DNA of 27,282 nucleotides from Ruminococcaceae bacterium FB2012. GTDB taxonomy: Bacteria > Bacillota > Clostridia > Oscillospirales > Ruminococcaceae. Below are positions 5,941 to 14,173 of the stretch, piece by piece. Where the stretch lies: the NCBI GenBank assembly GCA_900104495.1, contig FMXS01000026.1, forward strand, positions 1 through 27,282, given 5' to 3'. Position numbers and translations under genes: made by a program. The notes beneath the pieces are model-generated. The model searched no databases. It was given only the letters and a program-made list of their open reading frames with translations, and had not been told where the DNA came from. Every line of letters begins with the position of its first letter. Within the stretch, counting starts at the first letter, position 1.

Positions 5941-8900
5941 ATGCCGAAAACACTTAACGAATGGTTACAGGATAACAAAAACAACGATAACGCAATTCTC
6001 GGAAACGGTACATATGAGCAGATGCAGAATATGGCAGAGCAGCTCAACAATCTGCATGACAATGCGATCGAGGTGTTCGGCACCGAGAACGAGGCTACAC
6101 TTGGCCTTTCCAAGGCTGCCCGTGATATTCTCTCCCTTGTGGAGCAGTCGCTTACACTCACGACTGACAATGACCTGCTGGCTGACAACATTATCGGGGA
6201 AGATGACAATATTATTGACACCAGCAGCAACAGGAACAAAGGTGTCAACGCTGATGCTTCCCTGAAGTGGGAGCAGGCAGTTGAAGCACTGAACGGCCTT
6301 AATGCTATGCTCAGCAGGGATTTCAAATCGTACATAGATATGGGCGCTGCTGACTCTGATGCTTCCAAAAAGGTCAATATGAATGCCATTTTTGACGGTC
6401 TTACTGCCCTTAACAGATCTTACGGGATAACGGTAGATCAGGGACCTCTGAAAAAGAACTATGCTGAGCGTCAGGAGCCTTTGCTTGTTCTTCCCTCTGC
6501 TAAGGAGAAGTATTCCAATCCCTCTGAGATCACTGCGGAATTTACCGCAGCTGTCAGAAATATCGATGTGGCTGTCAATGACATCCACGCACACAGATAC
6601 GGTCTTATCGAGGGCTCATCCGATGAGCACGAGCAGATGTCCGCAGCTGCTGAAAGGCTGCAGAAAGCCTTTGCAGATCCTGACCTCTGGTCTGACCCCG
6701 CCGAAAAGCTCGCTGCCCTTGAAGAGGCTAAGAAGAAAGCCATAGCCTACAGGAGAAAGAAGAGATCAGACGACGGTGTACAGTACGATGCAGAAGCTTC
6801 CAAAAAGATCGACGAAGGCACGCTGACTCAGGAAGAATTTGAGGGCGGTTATGTTATAAACAACAGAAAGGACGTCAGATTCGTTGAAGTTCCCGGACAG
6901 CAGCAGAGACAGCGCGTTGAACAGGTGGTGACCGAGCATCTTAATGTGTATGAGCCCGACAGCAACGCAGGCAAGACAAGATACAAGGGCGCAAGAAAAC
7001 TGATCGACGCTGTGAATGCTATAAGCAACAGCTATAAAAAGGATCTGGAGGCAGCCGTTGAGGCTCTTAACGAAGCTAAGGATCACGACCCTGCTCTCAC
7101 CAACAACAGCAAGCTCATCCGCGAGCTGAACGACCTGAACGATGATCTTAATGCCAAGCACACCACAGGACTTTTCAGCGGTTCCTCCACAGCCCACGAT
7201 AATCTGAAAAAGAGCGTTGAGGCTCTGAAAAAAGCTCTTGATCCCAAGTCGCTGCCCACTGCAAGAACAGATAAGCTGGAAGCTCTGAAAACTGCAAAGG
7301 AAATGGCGACTAAGTATATTGAAAAGAACGCGGGTGCAAGCTCCGATATGGGAAAGAACCGTCTTTCCGCTGCACAGAAGATACTTGATCTTGCCAACAA
7401 GGAGATCAGCGTAGTGGAAGAGACCATGAACCGCAAGTATCTTCTGAGCTACGACTATCTGACCTGGAAGAATGAGTTTGCCGCGATCAAAGGCGGACAG
7501 GATCCTATCTCCAAGGCAAAGAAGGCGTCTCTTGACAAGCTGAGTAAAAACATAAAGGCTCTGGAAGTGATATATAGGGAGATGCCTGAGTCTGAAAACT
7601 CCGGCAAGAAAAAAAAGATCTCCGCGGAAACGGCTTCGGATGATAAGGTCAAAAAGCTTTTTGAGACGCTCGGATATGCAGCTATGGAGAACTGCGAGTA
7701 CTTCTACAGCAGCAGAAAAGACCTTACATTGCTCAGCAGCGTAATGACCGAGGAGGACTACAAAAAGGTCTTTTCGACCTGCGATGAGCTCCGTAAGGAT
7801 GATTACGAGAACGATGTGAACCACGCAGAAGCCTTCCTCGAAAGCATCGAGACTTCCAACCTTTTGTTCGGCACAAAATTCGATCTTAAAACAGCACACA
7901 GGATCCACAAACAATACCTTCAGAAGATCACAGCCGAAAAGCTGGAACAGTCCAGAAAGGAAGCAGAAGCAAAGCAGGAGAAGGCAGCGAAAGATCAGGG
8001 CAACATCAATGCTCAGAATTACAGACTGCCCCAGTGGAAAAAACGTTTCCCCTGCAAGCCCGATCAGCTTGATGACTTCGGTGTCACAGATCCTGAGATC
8101 ATAAAGAATGTGAAGGAGCTTGACAGCTTTTCAAAGGCACTGGACGGTCTTAACGAACATAATATGAAAAAGGCCATTTCGACCATCTTCCCTGACAACG
8201 ATGCCGAGAAGCTCACAGAGCTGCTGAACGATCTTAAAGCAGGCGTCTACACCGGCGACCAGATCGACAGCTCTCCCGAGGCAAAGGAACAGTGGGGAAG
8301 GTTCCTGACCAATGTAATGGAATTCAAGAAATTCCTGAATGATGGCACCAACTATGATAAGCTGATGCGTGCAGCAGAGATCGGCACCGAAATGGATGCT
8401 GATGAGTATTCGGATTACACTGATTTCAGAAAATGCCTGTGGGATGCTGTAAAGGGCCTGAACAAGTTCCACGGACTGAATATCGAAGAAAGAGAGCCGG
8501 ATCTCTCGCCTGTTGACGCTAAGAATGATGCAGATGATTATGAGGCCGTTTATGAAGCAGGATCATCGTCAATGATCAAGTCCGGCAATGATGAGGAATA
8601 CAATATCGAAAACAAGAATGATGAGCCTGAGGATGATATGGATGAGGACATTGAGGAAAATGACCTTGAAAAAGCTCTGAAGGATGCTCAGGAAAACATC
8701 AGGAAAGCTCAGAAGGATCCCAAGGCTGCCGATCATCCGATCGAAAGCGATTTCACAACTATCATTGCTGTAAATCTGATAAAGAGACAGAACTGGGAAA
8801 ACGTTACGCTCGGAGATATCATGGATGTTAAAAACAGCCTGTATGAGCTTCCTGAGTATGAGTCCATGAACAAGAACGTTCAGGAAGACAAGCGTATCGA

Positions 8901-9045
8901 ATATGCCCTTGAGGAAGACGGCGGGCGTCTTTTCGACAGCTTTATGAGCCAGAGAAATATACTTCGTCAGCAGGGCAAGAATGTAACCAAGGAAAATTTC
9001 CACAAGGAGAAGAGAGCCCAGAAGGATATGGAAAACTTTATCTGA
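5941..9045 (+). CDS. Large cytosolic helical protein (1034 aa), unknown function
   Basis: ATG 5941 has SD AAGGAG 9 nt upstream. No signal peptide, transmembrane segment, Walker motif or known catalytic motif is visible. The sequence is highly charged and predicted mostly helical, rich in Ala, Lys, Asp, Glu and Asn. An internal duplication is visible: residues about 218-274 (YGLIEGSSDEHEQM ... EKLAALEEAKKKAIAY) and about 408-463 (TGLFSGSSTAHDNL ... DKLEALKTAKEMATKY) share the pattern GL(I/F)xGSSxxH, then L-A-L helices, then a basic segment. Residues about 890-915 are strongly acidic. It is monocistronic between terminators. The shape fits a scaffold, a phage-like structural or chaperone protein, or an effector with repeated helical modules, but I recognise no family and assign no function. 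Confidence 0.85.
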   Translation: MPKTLNEWLQDNKNNDNAILGNGTYEQMQNMAEQLNNLHDNAIEVFGTENEATLGLSKAARDILSLVEQSLTLTTDNDLLADNIIGEDDNIIDTSSNRNKGVNADASLKWEQAVEALNGLNAMLSRDFKSYIDMGAADSDASKKVNMNAIFDGLTALNRSYGITVDQGPLKKNYAERQEPLLVLPSAKEKYSNPSEITAEFTAAVRNIDVAVNDIHAHRYGLIEGSSDEHEQMSAAAERLQKAFADPDLWSDPAEKLAALEEAKKKAIAYRRKKRSDDGVQYDAEASKKIDEGTLTQEEFEGGYVINNRKDVRFVEVPGQQQRQRVEQVVTEHLNVYEPDSNAGKTRYKGARKLIDAVNAISNSYKKDLEAAVEALNEAKDHDPALTNNSKLIRELNDLNDDLNAKHTTGLFSGSSTAHDNLKKSVEALKKALDPKSLPTARTDKLEALKTAKEMATKYIEKNAGASSDMGKNRLSAAQKILDLANKEISVVEETMNRKYLLSYDYLTWKNEFAAIKGGQDPISKAKKASLDKLSKNIKALEVIYREMPESENSGKKKKISAETASDDKVKKLFETLGYAAMENCEYFYSSRKDLTLLSSVMTEEDYKKVFSTCDELRKDDYENDVNHAEAFLESIETSNLLFGTKFDLKTAHRIHKQYLQKITAEKLEQSRKEAEAKQEKAAKDQGNINAQNYRLPQWKKRFPCKPDQLDDFGVTDPEIIKNVKELDSFSKALDGLNEHNMKKAISTIFPDNDAEKLTELLNDLKAGVYTGDQIDSSPEAKEQWGRFLTNVMEFKKFLNDGTNYDKLMRAAEIGTEMDADEYSDYTDFRKCLWDAVKGLNKFHGLNIEEREPDLSPVDAKNDADDYEAVYEAGSSSMIKSGNDEEYNIENKNDEPEDDMDEDIEENDLEKALKDAQENIRKAQKDPKAADHPIESDFTTIIAVNLIKRQNWENVTLGDIMDVKNSLYELPEYESMNKNVQEDKRIEYALEEDGGRLFDSFMSQRNILRQQGKNVTKENFHKEKRAQKDMENFI

Positions 9046-9081
9046 TCGGCATACAGCTATCCCGCATTTTCTAACAGAAAC

Positions 9082-9110
9082 AGCCCCGCTTTCGGAATGA
9101 AAACGGGGCT
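9082..9110. terminator. Hairpin after the 1034-aa gene
   Basis: AGCCCCG and CGGGGCT flank a 15-nt region that pairs partly (CTTTC/GAAAA). No good T tract follows on the plus strand, so it is a weak terminator or an mRNA 3' end stabiliser. It lies 37 bp after the stop codon. Confidence 0.55.
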
Positions 9111-9167
9111 CTCTGCTAAGGTGATGCTGTATTCCCGGCAAAGTCACCCCTCAGTTTTTCCGTACAG

Positions 9168-9205
9168 GATCACCCGTACCTTTCCCGGTGCGGGTGATCG
9201 GTTTT
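9168..9205 (+). terminator. Second hairpin with T tract
   Basis: GATCACCCG-TA-CC pairs with GG-TG-CGGGTGATC, followed by GGTTTTA. A backup terminator for the 1034-aa gene. The rest of the 415-bp gap 9046-9460 holds only the GGDEF promoter (9343-9371); 9206-9342 shows nothing I can name. Confidence 0.65.
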
Positions 9206-9342
9206 ATATGCTGTTTTATCTTCTGCTGCGAAGTATTCTATGTCCGCAGTTCTATACCGGAGCACTTCCGTAAGGATGACAGCTAAGCCAAGACCGCTTC
9301 GCAACGACTTTTGCATATCCGTCTCATATAATGATAAAACTC

Positions 9343-9371
9343 TTGCATTATGTGCATTTTTATGATATATT
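9343..9371 (+). promoter_or_regulatory. Promoter of the first GGDEF gene
   Basis: TTGCAT (9343-9348), 17-bp spacer, TATATT (9366-9371) with TG extension. It leaves an 80-90 nt leader before the ATG at 9461. The second GGDEF gene has a matching TTGCAA-17-TATACT promoter. Confidence 0.65.
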
Positions 9372-9460
9372 ATTTATAAGCCCTGCTCTGATATACGGGG
9401 CCCACCGGATACAAGATAAACAGAATGATAAAATGTTTACTATATGTGAAAGGATATCCT

Positions 9461-10546
9461 ATGATAAAAGAGTATTTGCTTCAGGACTGGTCCTTGATAC
9501 TGCTTTTGTCAGCGTTTGCGATAGCACTCAAGATCACGGTATTTTTTGATAAAACAACTATCAGACGTATGTACGTTCTGATAGTGGGTGTGTTTTTGCT
9601 CTCTCTTGTCGTATTTGTAGAGTTCAATTACACCTCGCAGGCCGGGCATGTGACTCTGCGCAGAATTCTTATGGCGATACGGTACAGTGCAACGCCATTT
9701 ATCATCTCGCAGATCATATTTACGCTGGTAAAGAAGCAGACCTTGTATATATTCATCCCTTCGATCATCCTTGCGGTAATCGATCTTATTTCGATATTTA
9801 CCGGCATTGTCTTCCTGGTAGATGAGAATAACGATTTCTCACGAGGTCCGCTCGGTTACCTGCCGTTCATTGTGGCGGGTCTGTATTGCATTGCACTGGT
9901 TTATCTCCTTATCAAAAGATGCAACAAGAAATTGATGGAGATAGTTCCCATTGCCTTTCTAAGTTTCGCACTGCTTTCGGATCTGGTCTTTCCGTTTGTA
10001 TTCGGAATTGATTTTTCCAGGATCTTCTGCTCTACGATCGCTATTGCGCTGTTCGTATATTACGTTTTTGAGATCCTGCAGCAAACAAAGATAGACTCCC
10101 TTACAGGGCTGCTCAACCGGCACGCCTACCACGCCGATATCCGCAAGGCCCCGGAGGAGATCACGGCGCTGATATCGATCGATATGAACGGACTGAAAGT
10201 CATAAACGATACGCTGGGACACGCTGCCGGTGATGAAGCGCTGGTCACGCTTGCACTATGCTTTCGCCGGGCACTGAAAAGCAGGCAGTTCGGCTACAGA
10301 ATAGGCGGAGACGAATTCATTATCCTTTGCCGTAAGTCCTCACAGGCTGATATGACTGAACTGATCAGGCGCATAGAAACTAATGTCGGCAAAACCAAAT
10401 ATCACTGTTCTATCGGTCATAGTTTTTCCGCAGACGGTAAAATGCCGGTCGATGAAATGCTCAAAGAGTCTGATATGATGATGTATGCCATGAAAGAACG
10501 CTTTTATAAGGAACGCGGAGAAAAAAGGCCTGACCAGGTAAAATAA
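9461..10546 (+). CDS. 7TM-GGDEF diguanylate cyclase, copy 1
   Basis: The start at ATG 9461 (MIKEYLLQDW) is chosen over 9425 because AAAGGA lies 6 nt upstream and the paralogue begins the same way. Seven hydrophobic helices span residues about 10-207, followed by a cytosolic GGDEF domain (DSLTGLLNRHAY at 212-223, SIDMNGLK, GGDEF at 282-286). The intact GG(D/E)EF site predicts synthesis of cyclic di-GMP from two GTP. No RxxD inhibitory site is found at the usual place before GGDEF, so product inhibition through it is unlikely. The N-terminal module resembles other 7TM sensor modules but its ligand is unknown. Copy 2 at 14174-15256 is very similar throughout and lies in the opposite orientation. 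Confidence 0.9.
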   Translation: MIKEYLLQDWSLILLLSAFAIALKITVFFDKTTIRRMYVLIVGVFLLSLVVFVEFNYTSQAGHVTLRRILMAIRYSATPFIISQIIFTLVKKQTLYIFIPSIILAVIDLISIFTGIVFLVDENNDFSRGPLGYLPFIVAGLYCIALVYLLIKRCNKKLMEIVPIAFLSFALLSDLVFPFVFGIDFSRIFCSTIAIALFVYYVFEILQQTKIDSLTGLLNRHAYHADIRKAPEEITALISIDMNGLKVINDTLGHAAGDEALVTLALCFRRALKSRQFGYRIGGDEFIILCRKSSQADMTELIRRIETNVGKTKYHCSIGHSFSADGKMPVDEMLKESDMMMYAMKERFYKERGEKRPDQVK

Positions 10547-10553
10547 GAAACAT

Positions 10554-10747
10554 AGGCAATACCGCACAACCCCTGTGCGTCAGATCGCCCGCAAGCTCAA
10601 TAAAGTTGAGCTGAGATTTTTCGTCAGAGTGCATAAATTTGACGCAGGCGGGCTGACGCCCGGCAAGGAAAATTTGTGTGCTATGACGGAAAATATGCAA
10701 GCAGATGACGTGCAGAGGCGCAAGCCGCGGGTTGTGCGGTGTTGCCT
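10554..10747. mobile_element. MITE-like element, 194 bp, with 19-bp terminal inverted repeats
   Basis: The left end AGGCAATACCGCACAACCC (10554-10572) and right end GGGTTGTGCGGTGTTGCCT (10729-10747) are inverted repeats with one mismatch. The interior is non-coding and structured, with AGCTCAA / TTGAGCT (about 10594-10613). No unambiguous target-site duplication is seen; a TA or similar short target is possible. It separates the GGDEF gene from the Bro-N gene. Confidence 0.6.
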
Positions 10748-10829
10748 TAAATAATCGTCCTTTGAAGCGAAGATCAAAGGCTGAGTGCATCGTAATACAT
10801 AAACATCAATCCAAAAGGAGTTCAGAAAG

Positions 10830-11234
10830 ATGGGAAACAATAATTCGCAGGAGAGTCTGCAGCTTTTTGAAGATCAACCTGTAAGGACTGCGTGGGATGA
10901 GGAACACGAGGAATGGTACTTTTCCATTGTAGATGTGGTTGGGATTCTTACAGAAAGCAAAGACCCGACGGCATACTGGAGAAAGCTCAAAAAGCGCCTT
11001 AAAGAAGAAGGCAATGAAACCGTGACAAATTGTCACGGTTTGAAAATGAAAGCCGCAGACGGTAAACGCAGACTTACAGACGTAGGCAACACAGAGCAGC
11101 TCCTGCGTATAATCCAGTCGATACCGTCAAAAAAAGCGGAGCCGTTTAAAATGTGGCTGGCAGAAGTCGGCAGAGAACGGATTGAAGAAACTCTTGATCC
11201 CGAACTGATAGCAGTAGGAGGAATACAACCATGA
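10830..11234 (+). CDS. Bro-N (phage antirepressor-type) domain protein, truncated
   Basis: ATG 10830 follows AAAAGGAG. Residues 18-120 match the Bro-N domain: VRTAWDEEHEEWYFSIVDVV, YWRKLKKRLKEEG, CHGLKMKAADGKRR, TEQLLRIIQSIPS, EPFKMWLAEVGRERIEE. This domain binds DNA in phage antirepressors and baculovirus Bro proteins, and stand-alone versions are common in Clostridia. Homologues usually continue past DPEL for another 100 or more residues; here the frame ends quickly (IAVGGIQP) and the SD and ATG of the next gene lie in its tail, so the 3' part has been replaced. It may still bind DNA. A perfect inverted repeat lies inside it at 11017-11041. Confidence 0.8.
   Translation: MGNNNSQESLQLFEDQPVRTAWDEEHEEWYFSIVDVVGILTESKDPTAYWRKLKKRLKEEGNETVTNCHGLKMKAADGKRRLTDVGNTEQLLRIIQSIPSKKAEPFKMWLAEVGRERIEETLDPELIAVGGIQP
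11017..11041. repeat. Perfect inverted repeat inside the Bro-N gene
   Basis: AAACCGTGACA (11017-11027) and its exact complement TGTCACGGTTT (11031-11041) flank AAT. It encodes part of a conserved stretch (ETVTNCHGLK), so it may be coding coincidence or an internal operator or mRNA hairpin. Confidence 0.5.
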
Positions 11235-11698
11235 AAAAAAGAATAACTGCACTCATACTTTCAGCAATGATGATGCTTTCCCTTGCCGCCTGCGGTAACG
11301 GTGACAGTTCATCATCCGCAAACGAAACTGAAAGCACAGCCGTCAGCGAACAGACCATTCTCGGACAGAAATCCGAAAAAGGATCAAAGTATACACTGTA
11401 TCTCGGACTTAATGACAAGGACACATACGAGCAGAAAATATCCACTGAGGACGCTATTGAAAAAGCCAACAAGATATGCGCCGCTCATTCGGGTGGCTAT
11501 ACCCAGTTCACCGCAAAGGGCGGCTGGACAAATGACGACGGAACATTAGGTCATGAAAATACACTTGTGTATATGATCTATGACATTGAGGATTCGGATC
11601 TGAAAGCAATGCTTGATGAATTTATAAAGGAGTTCAATCAGAGTGCAGTCCTTGTAGAAAAGAGCGATACAGCGCATATCTATTATTCCGGAAATTGA
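11231..11698 (+). CDS. Lipoprotein (155 aa), possibly DUF3574-like
   Basis: ATG 11231 has TAGGAGG upstream and overlaps the Bro-N stop by 4 bp. A type II signal peptide ends in lipobox LAAC (Cys21), so the protein is lipid-anchored outside the membrane. A Ser-rich linker follows, then a compact domain of about 105 residues: KYTLYLGLNDKDTY, KISTEDAIEKANKICAA, TAKGGWTNDDGTLGHENTLV. The pattern of a beta strand, a helix, then GxW and a Glu-Asn strand resembles DUF3574-type proteins, but the assignment is from memory and tentative. No enzymatic motif is visible. Coupling to Bro-N is probably accidental. Confidence 0.75.
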   Translation: MKKRITALILSAMMMLSLAACGNGDSSSSANETESTAVSEQTILGQKSEKGSKYTLYLGLNDKDTYEQKISTEDAIEKANKICAAHSGGYTQFTAKGGWTNDDGTLGHENTLVYMIYDIEDSDLKAMLDEFIKEFNQSAVLVEKSDTAHIYYSGN

Positions 11699-11711
11699 AT
11701 ACAATGAGTTT

Positions 11712-11745
11712 GAGCATCGGTCGAAAGATCGGTGTTCATATTTTT
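11712..11745 (+). terminator. Intrinsic terminator with GAAA tetraloop
   Basis: GAGCATCGGTC and GATCGGTGTTC pair over 11 bp with three G-U pairs around a GAAA loop, followed by ATATTTTTA. Ends the Bro-N/lipoprotein unit. Confidence 0.75.
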
Positions 11746-11791
11746 ATGTCAATCGGCATCAATTTCCACGCTGAATTCAACCATATTATCA

Positions 11792-13030
11792 TTATTCTTC
11801 AAGCAGTTTCACCTCTTCCAAAGGCTGCCATACACAGTGAGCAGCAACCTCATCTGTCTTTTCATACGGCAGATTCATAAAAGATATGATCGTTTCTTTC
11901 GGGAACCACAGGCTGCAATAGCGGGGAGTGACTCCCTTTGGTACAACACCGATCTTCTCGGTTTCATTAAAACGATCAACAAGCTCTTTGGCATTGTAGA
12001 TGTATACGGGATAACCGGCTCGATGGATCGCAAGGAAAAACTTTACAGCTTCTACACATCTTGTCCTTGCAGCACCCTGAACGCCGAGAAAGAATCCTCT
12101 GCTGTCGTGATGCGCATAAAGGTCGATGTGTGTTGAATTTCCGCCTCTGCATACTTCCCAGGGATGACCGTTTTCATGATCGTGACACCAATTAATGAAC
12201 GCTTCGACAGAGTCTCCGTCGACATTTTTAAGGTTGCTGTCCCTTCCGTCAGCGTGTTTATAGTACTGTTCCTTCGGGGACAGATCGGTGAACTCATAAT
12301 TGTTTTCCTTATACCCGAGCGCACAGCATTTATAGAACTCATTTGCCGTAAATGACTGTATCCTCGGCATATCTTTGTAATCTGGCAGAGAAGAGACAGT
12401 ACTGATAAACTCGTCTATTTCCTCTTTGGTTATGTCCTTGAGGAACTCATCTCGTTCTTCGGGGAAGATGTCATAGTATTCTTTCCTTGTAATAGTTCCT
12501 GTTCGGTATTCCGGTGGAAGTTCTCGGTTTATACGATCATTGTATGTTCCGGCTTTGATCTCTTCATAACAGCTTTTTACCGATTCCAGGATCCATTCAA
12601 CATATTCGGAAATATCATGATCAAACGGGCTTCTTTCCTTTCGGCTGTCGACTTCGATCACCTGCCTGTGGTCGATATATATCGTTTTGTATCCTATTTC
12701 AGTATCTTCAGCAGCTTGTAAGCAATACCAGATCTTCTCTGTCGGGAAGAAATCATGCCAGCACCTTTCCAGATCCTCGATACTGTCATAATCTCCTTCT
12801 TCAATTGCTTTTTCGGGATCCTCAAAATCTTCGAGCTGACCGCGTTCTGCCGTTATGAACAGTTCTCTTGCTCCATTATCGCTTACGGGCGATATCTTAT
12901 TAATGTATTCAAAGATCTCATCTATCATCTCGTAAGACTTGCTGTCATAAGTGGTCGTGTTATCGAATGAACGGTAGCTAATGCGTCCGAGCCAATCGTT
13001 ATATCCTAAGATAGCCGGTGCTTTCAGCAT
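11792..13030 (-). CDS. Unknown protein (412 aa)
   Basis: The start at ATG 13030 (MLKAPAILGYNDW) is preferred over ATG 13036 because the SD AAAAGAGGG touches the latter but is 6 nt from the former. Soluble, acidic, no signal peptide or membrane segment. Trp, Tyr and Cys are frequent. The C-terminal 170 residues look most ordered: AFINWCHDHENGHPWEVCRG, STHIDLYAHHDSRGFFLGV, FFLAIHRAGYPVYIYNAKEL, then VTPRYCSLWFPKETIISF. Several His and Cys residues (HDHENGHPWEVC) could bind metal, but I see no established motif. Its upstream region has an extended -10 (TGATATACT, 13076-13081 on the minus strand) resembling P2 but without the other P1-P5 elements. It converges with the lipoprotein gene. I do not recognise the family. 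Confidence 0.8.
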   Translation of the reverse strand: MLKAPAILGYNDWLGRISYRSFDNTTTYDSKSYEMIDEIFEYINKISPVSDNGARELFITAERGQLEDFEDPEKAIEEGDYDSIEDLERCWHDFFPTEKIWYCLQAAEDTEIGYKTIYIDHRQVIEVDSRKERSPFDHDISEYVEWILESVKSCYEEIKAGTYNDRINRELPPEYRTGTITRKEYYDIFPEERDEFLKDITKEEIDEFISTVSSLPDYKDMPRIQSFTANEFYKCCALGYKENNYEFTDLSPKEQYYKHADGRDSNLKNVDGDSVEAFINWCHDHENGHPWEVCRGGNSTHIDLYAHHDSRGFFLGVQGAARTRCVEAVKFFLAIHRAGYPVYIYNAKELVDRFNETEKIGVVPKGVTPRYCSLWFPKETIISFMNLPYEKTDEVAAHCVWQPLEEVKLLEE

Positions 13031-13416
13031 GATCATCCCTCTTTTCTGTATTATGGTATAAAACTATTCTTCTCAAGTATATCATACAGTTCACAGAAAT
13101 AGAATAAACCACTGGGAAATTCTTTCCCAGCAGTTTAAAAAAAAAGAGATTTTTTTTGAATTGAAGAATACGGAAATAACTCAATGATGAGAAAAAATCC
13201 AAAAATAGAAAAGAAAATGGCCTCCAAAAAATGAGTAATTACGTCATATACTTACAAGACATCTTCACTAAAAAGATGCATAGGGCTCAAATGGCGTAAA
13301 TGCGCCATTTGAGCCTTTTGCATTTCCCGAATTTTATAGTGTCAAACCGTAGATGCAAAATCACATTTTTAGTAGAGTTACGGGACATGAACCCCGACAT
13401 CACAAAACATTATCAA
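13031..13416. other. Gene-free spacer with hairpins
   Basis: AT-rich and without a credible gene. It holds the SD and probable -10 of the minus-strand gene, a hairpin CTGGGAAA-TTC-TTTCCCAG (13113-13131), a small CATCTT/AAGATG hairpin near 13260, and the strong terminator at 13284-13320. It runs up to the duplicated leader at 13417. Confidence 0.5.
13284..13320 (+). terminator. Orphan strong hairpin with short T tract
   Basis: GGCTCAAATGGCG and CGCCATTTGAGCC pair perfectly over 13 bp (6-nt loop), then TTTTG. Outer bases GATGCA / TGCATT extend the pairing. No plus-strand gene precedes it within 500 bp, so it may be left from a lost gene or mobile element. Confidence 0.6.
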
Positions 13417-13588
13417 ATAAATTACCGTTTTCTTACAGTGAATAGCGGTCAAAAACGAAAAATATTCAAAAAATCTTTCACAAACTTTCGAGCCTGAATT
13501 TGTTGGTATCTCACAAAACTGAGGTACCAAGAAATTCGGGCTTTTTTTGTTGCCCGAAAAACCATATATCATATTAAAGGAACAATCA
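13417..13588 (+). promoter_or_regulatory. Duplicated leader, copy 1, with terminator/antiterminator-like structure
   Basis: Nearly identical to 16838-17012. AGCCTGAATTT-G-TTGGTATCTCA (13491-13513) pairs with TGAGGTACCAA-G-AAATTCGGGCT (13520-13542), a 22-bp stem with one mismatch, followed by seven T: an intrinsic terminator only about 40 nt before the start codon. GCCCGAA (13552-13558) just after the T tract can instead pair with TTCGGGC of the terminator arm. That arrangement fits transcription attenuation. Promoter hexamers were not identified. Confidence 0.55.
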
Positions 13589-14053
13589 ATGAACAACTAC
13601 AGACTGTACGCCAAGCTCTTCCACAAGCCGGACTTAAGCAACTTAAGTGCTGTGCCTTGCGAGGTGGAGAAATGGATCCCGATCAACCATTGGACCTTTG
13701 AGCAGATCAAGCGGAGTCCCCTGCTCGACCTTGATGTGATCAAGGCTTACAAACACAGTTTCAAGAGCTTTGTTCGCAGCGGTTCTAATCAGCCCGCGAA
13801 GCGCACGCTCGGAATCAGTCATAAGGTGATCCTCATATAACGTCCGAGCATTCAGCACGAAGCAGGAGTACCTCGGATAGTCATAGCCCTCGCTTTCGAC
13901 CAAAATTCCGCCATTCCCGCAGTCATCGAGAAGCATAATGCAGTGGTTGACTTCATTGTCGCAGAACATCAGGTCTTTGCGGCGGTATGGCTGTGCCATA
14001 TCATTTATTTCTGTTTCAGGGGCAGGACAGTACAGCCCGGTGAAGATCAATAA
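13589..14053 (+). pseudogene. Truncated paralogue of the 17013 gene with an internal inversion
   Basis: ATG 13589 starts a copy of the 362-aa protein (MNNYRLYAKL, VEKWIPINHWTFEQI ... VIKAY). After codon 54 the homology jumps to the other strand: 13751-13984 read on the minus strand encodes the next 78 residues (RRKDLMFCDNEVNHCIML ... NKALETVF). Flipping that block back gives one frame of 154 aa to TAA 14051-14053, ending in 22 non-homologous residues. As it stands, the plus frame runs into antisense and stops at 13840 (83 aa). The homologues end far later, so the copy was also truncated at its 3' end. Not expected to be functional in this orientation. Confidence 0.75.
13751..13984 (-). other. 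In-place inverted 234-bp block (78 codons)
   Basis: The minus strand encodes residues matching about 57-133 of the intact protein at 17013-18101 (MFCDNEVNHCIMLLDD, ILVESEGYDYPRYSCFV). Both ends fall on codon boundaries, next to TAC on the left and GTA on the right, with an imperfect 8-bp inverted match (AGGCTTAC against AGCCATAC). Confidence 0.7.
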
Positions 14054-14067
14054 GCACAAAGCATAAA

Positions 14068-14120
14068 AACGGCGTATCTCTTACCCGCCCTTCGGCAGGA
14101 GAGATACACCGTTCTTTTTT
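14068..14120. terminator. Bidirectional terminator
   Basis: AACGGCGTATCTCT and AGAGATACACCGTT (one mismatch) flank an 18-nt loop. TTTTTT follows on the plus strand and TTTTTA on the minus strand, so it stops both the rearranged pseudogene and the minus-strand GGDEF gene. Confidence 0.8.
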
Positions 14121-14173
14121 CCGGTATTTCTGGATTATAACGAGCACATCCGGTCAGGTCTCTGCTTCTTATC

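Noticed and set aside
6766..7914. 382-aa minus-strand ORF opposite the 1034-aa gene
   Set aside because: Antisense shadow: the plus-strand gene has a proper start, SD and internal protein repeat; the minus frame has none.
9372..9460. Cyclic di-GMP riboswitch in front of a GGDEF gene
   Set aside because: No GEMM core (such as the conserved GCACAGGGCAAACC-type segment with tetraloop and receptor) is visible in either GGDEF leader.
11732..12136. 134-aa plus-strand ORF starting in the lipoprotein terminator
   Set aside because: It begins in the terminator T tract, lacks an SD, and is antisense to the 412-aa gene.
13491..13548. T-box riboswitch suggested by GAGGTACC before a terminator
   Set aside because: The T-box core (GGTGGTACCGCG), a stem I and a specifier loop are absent, the leader is short, and the downstream gene is not amino-acid related.
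13378..13596. Minus-strand ORF with a counterpart at 16790-17020 giving similar 72-76 aa products
   Set aside because: They are antisense to the duplicated leader, have no SD, and their similarity is explained by DNA duplication; the terminator stem accounts for part of the frame.
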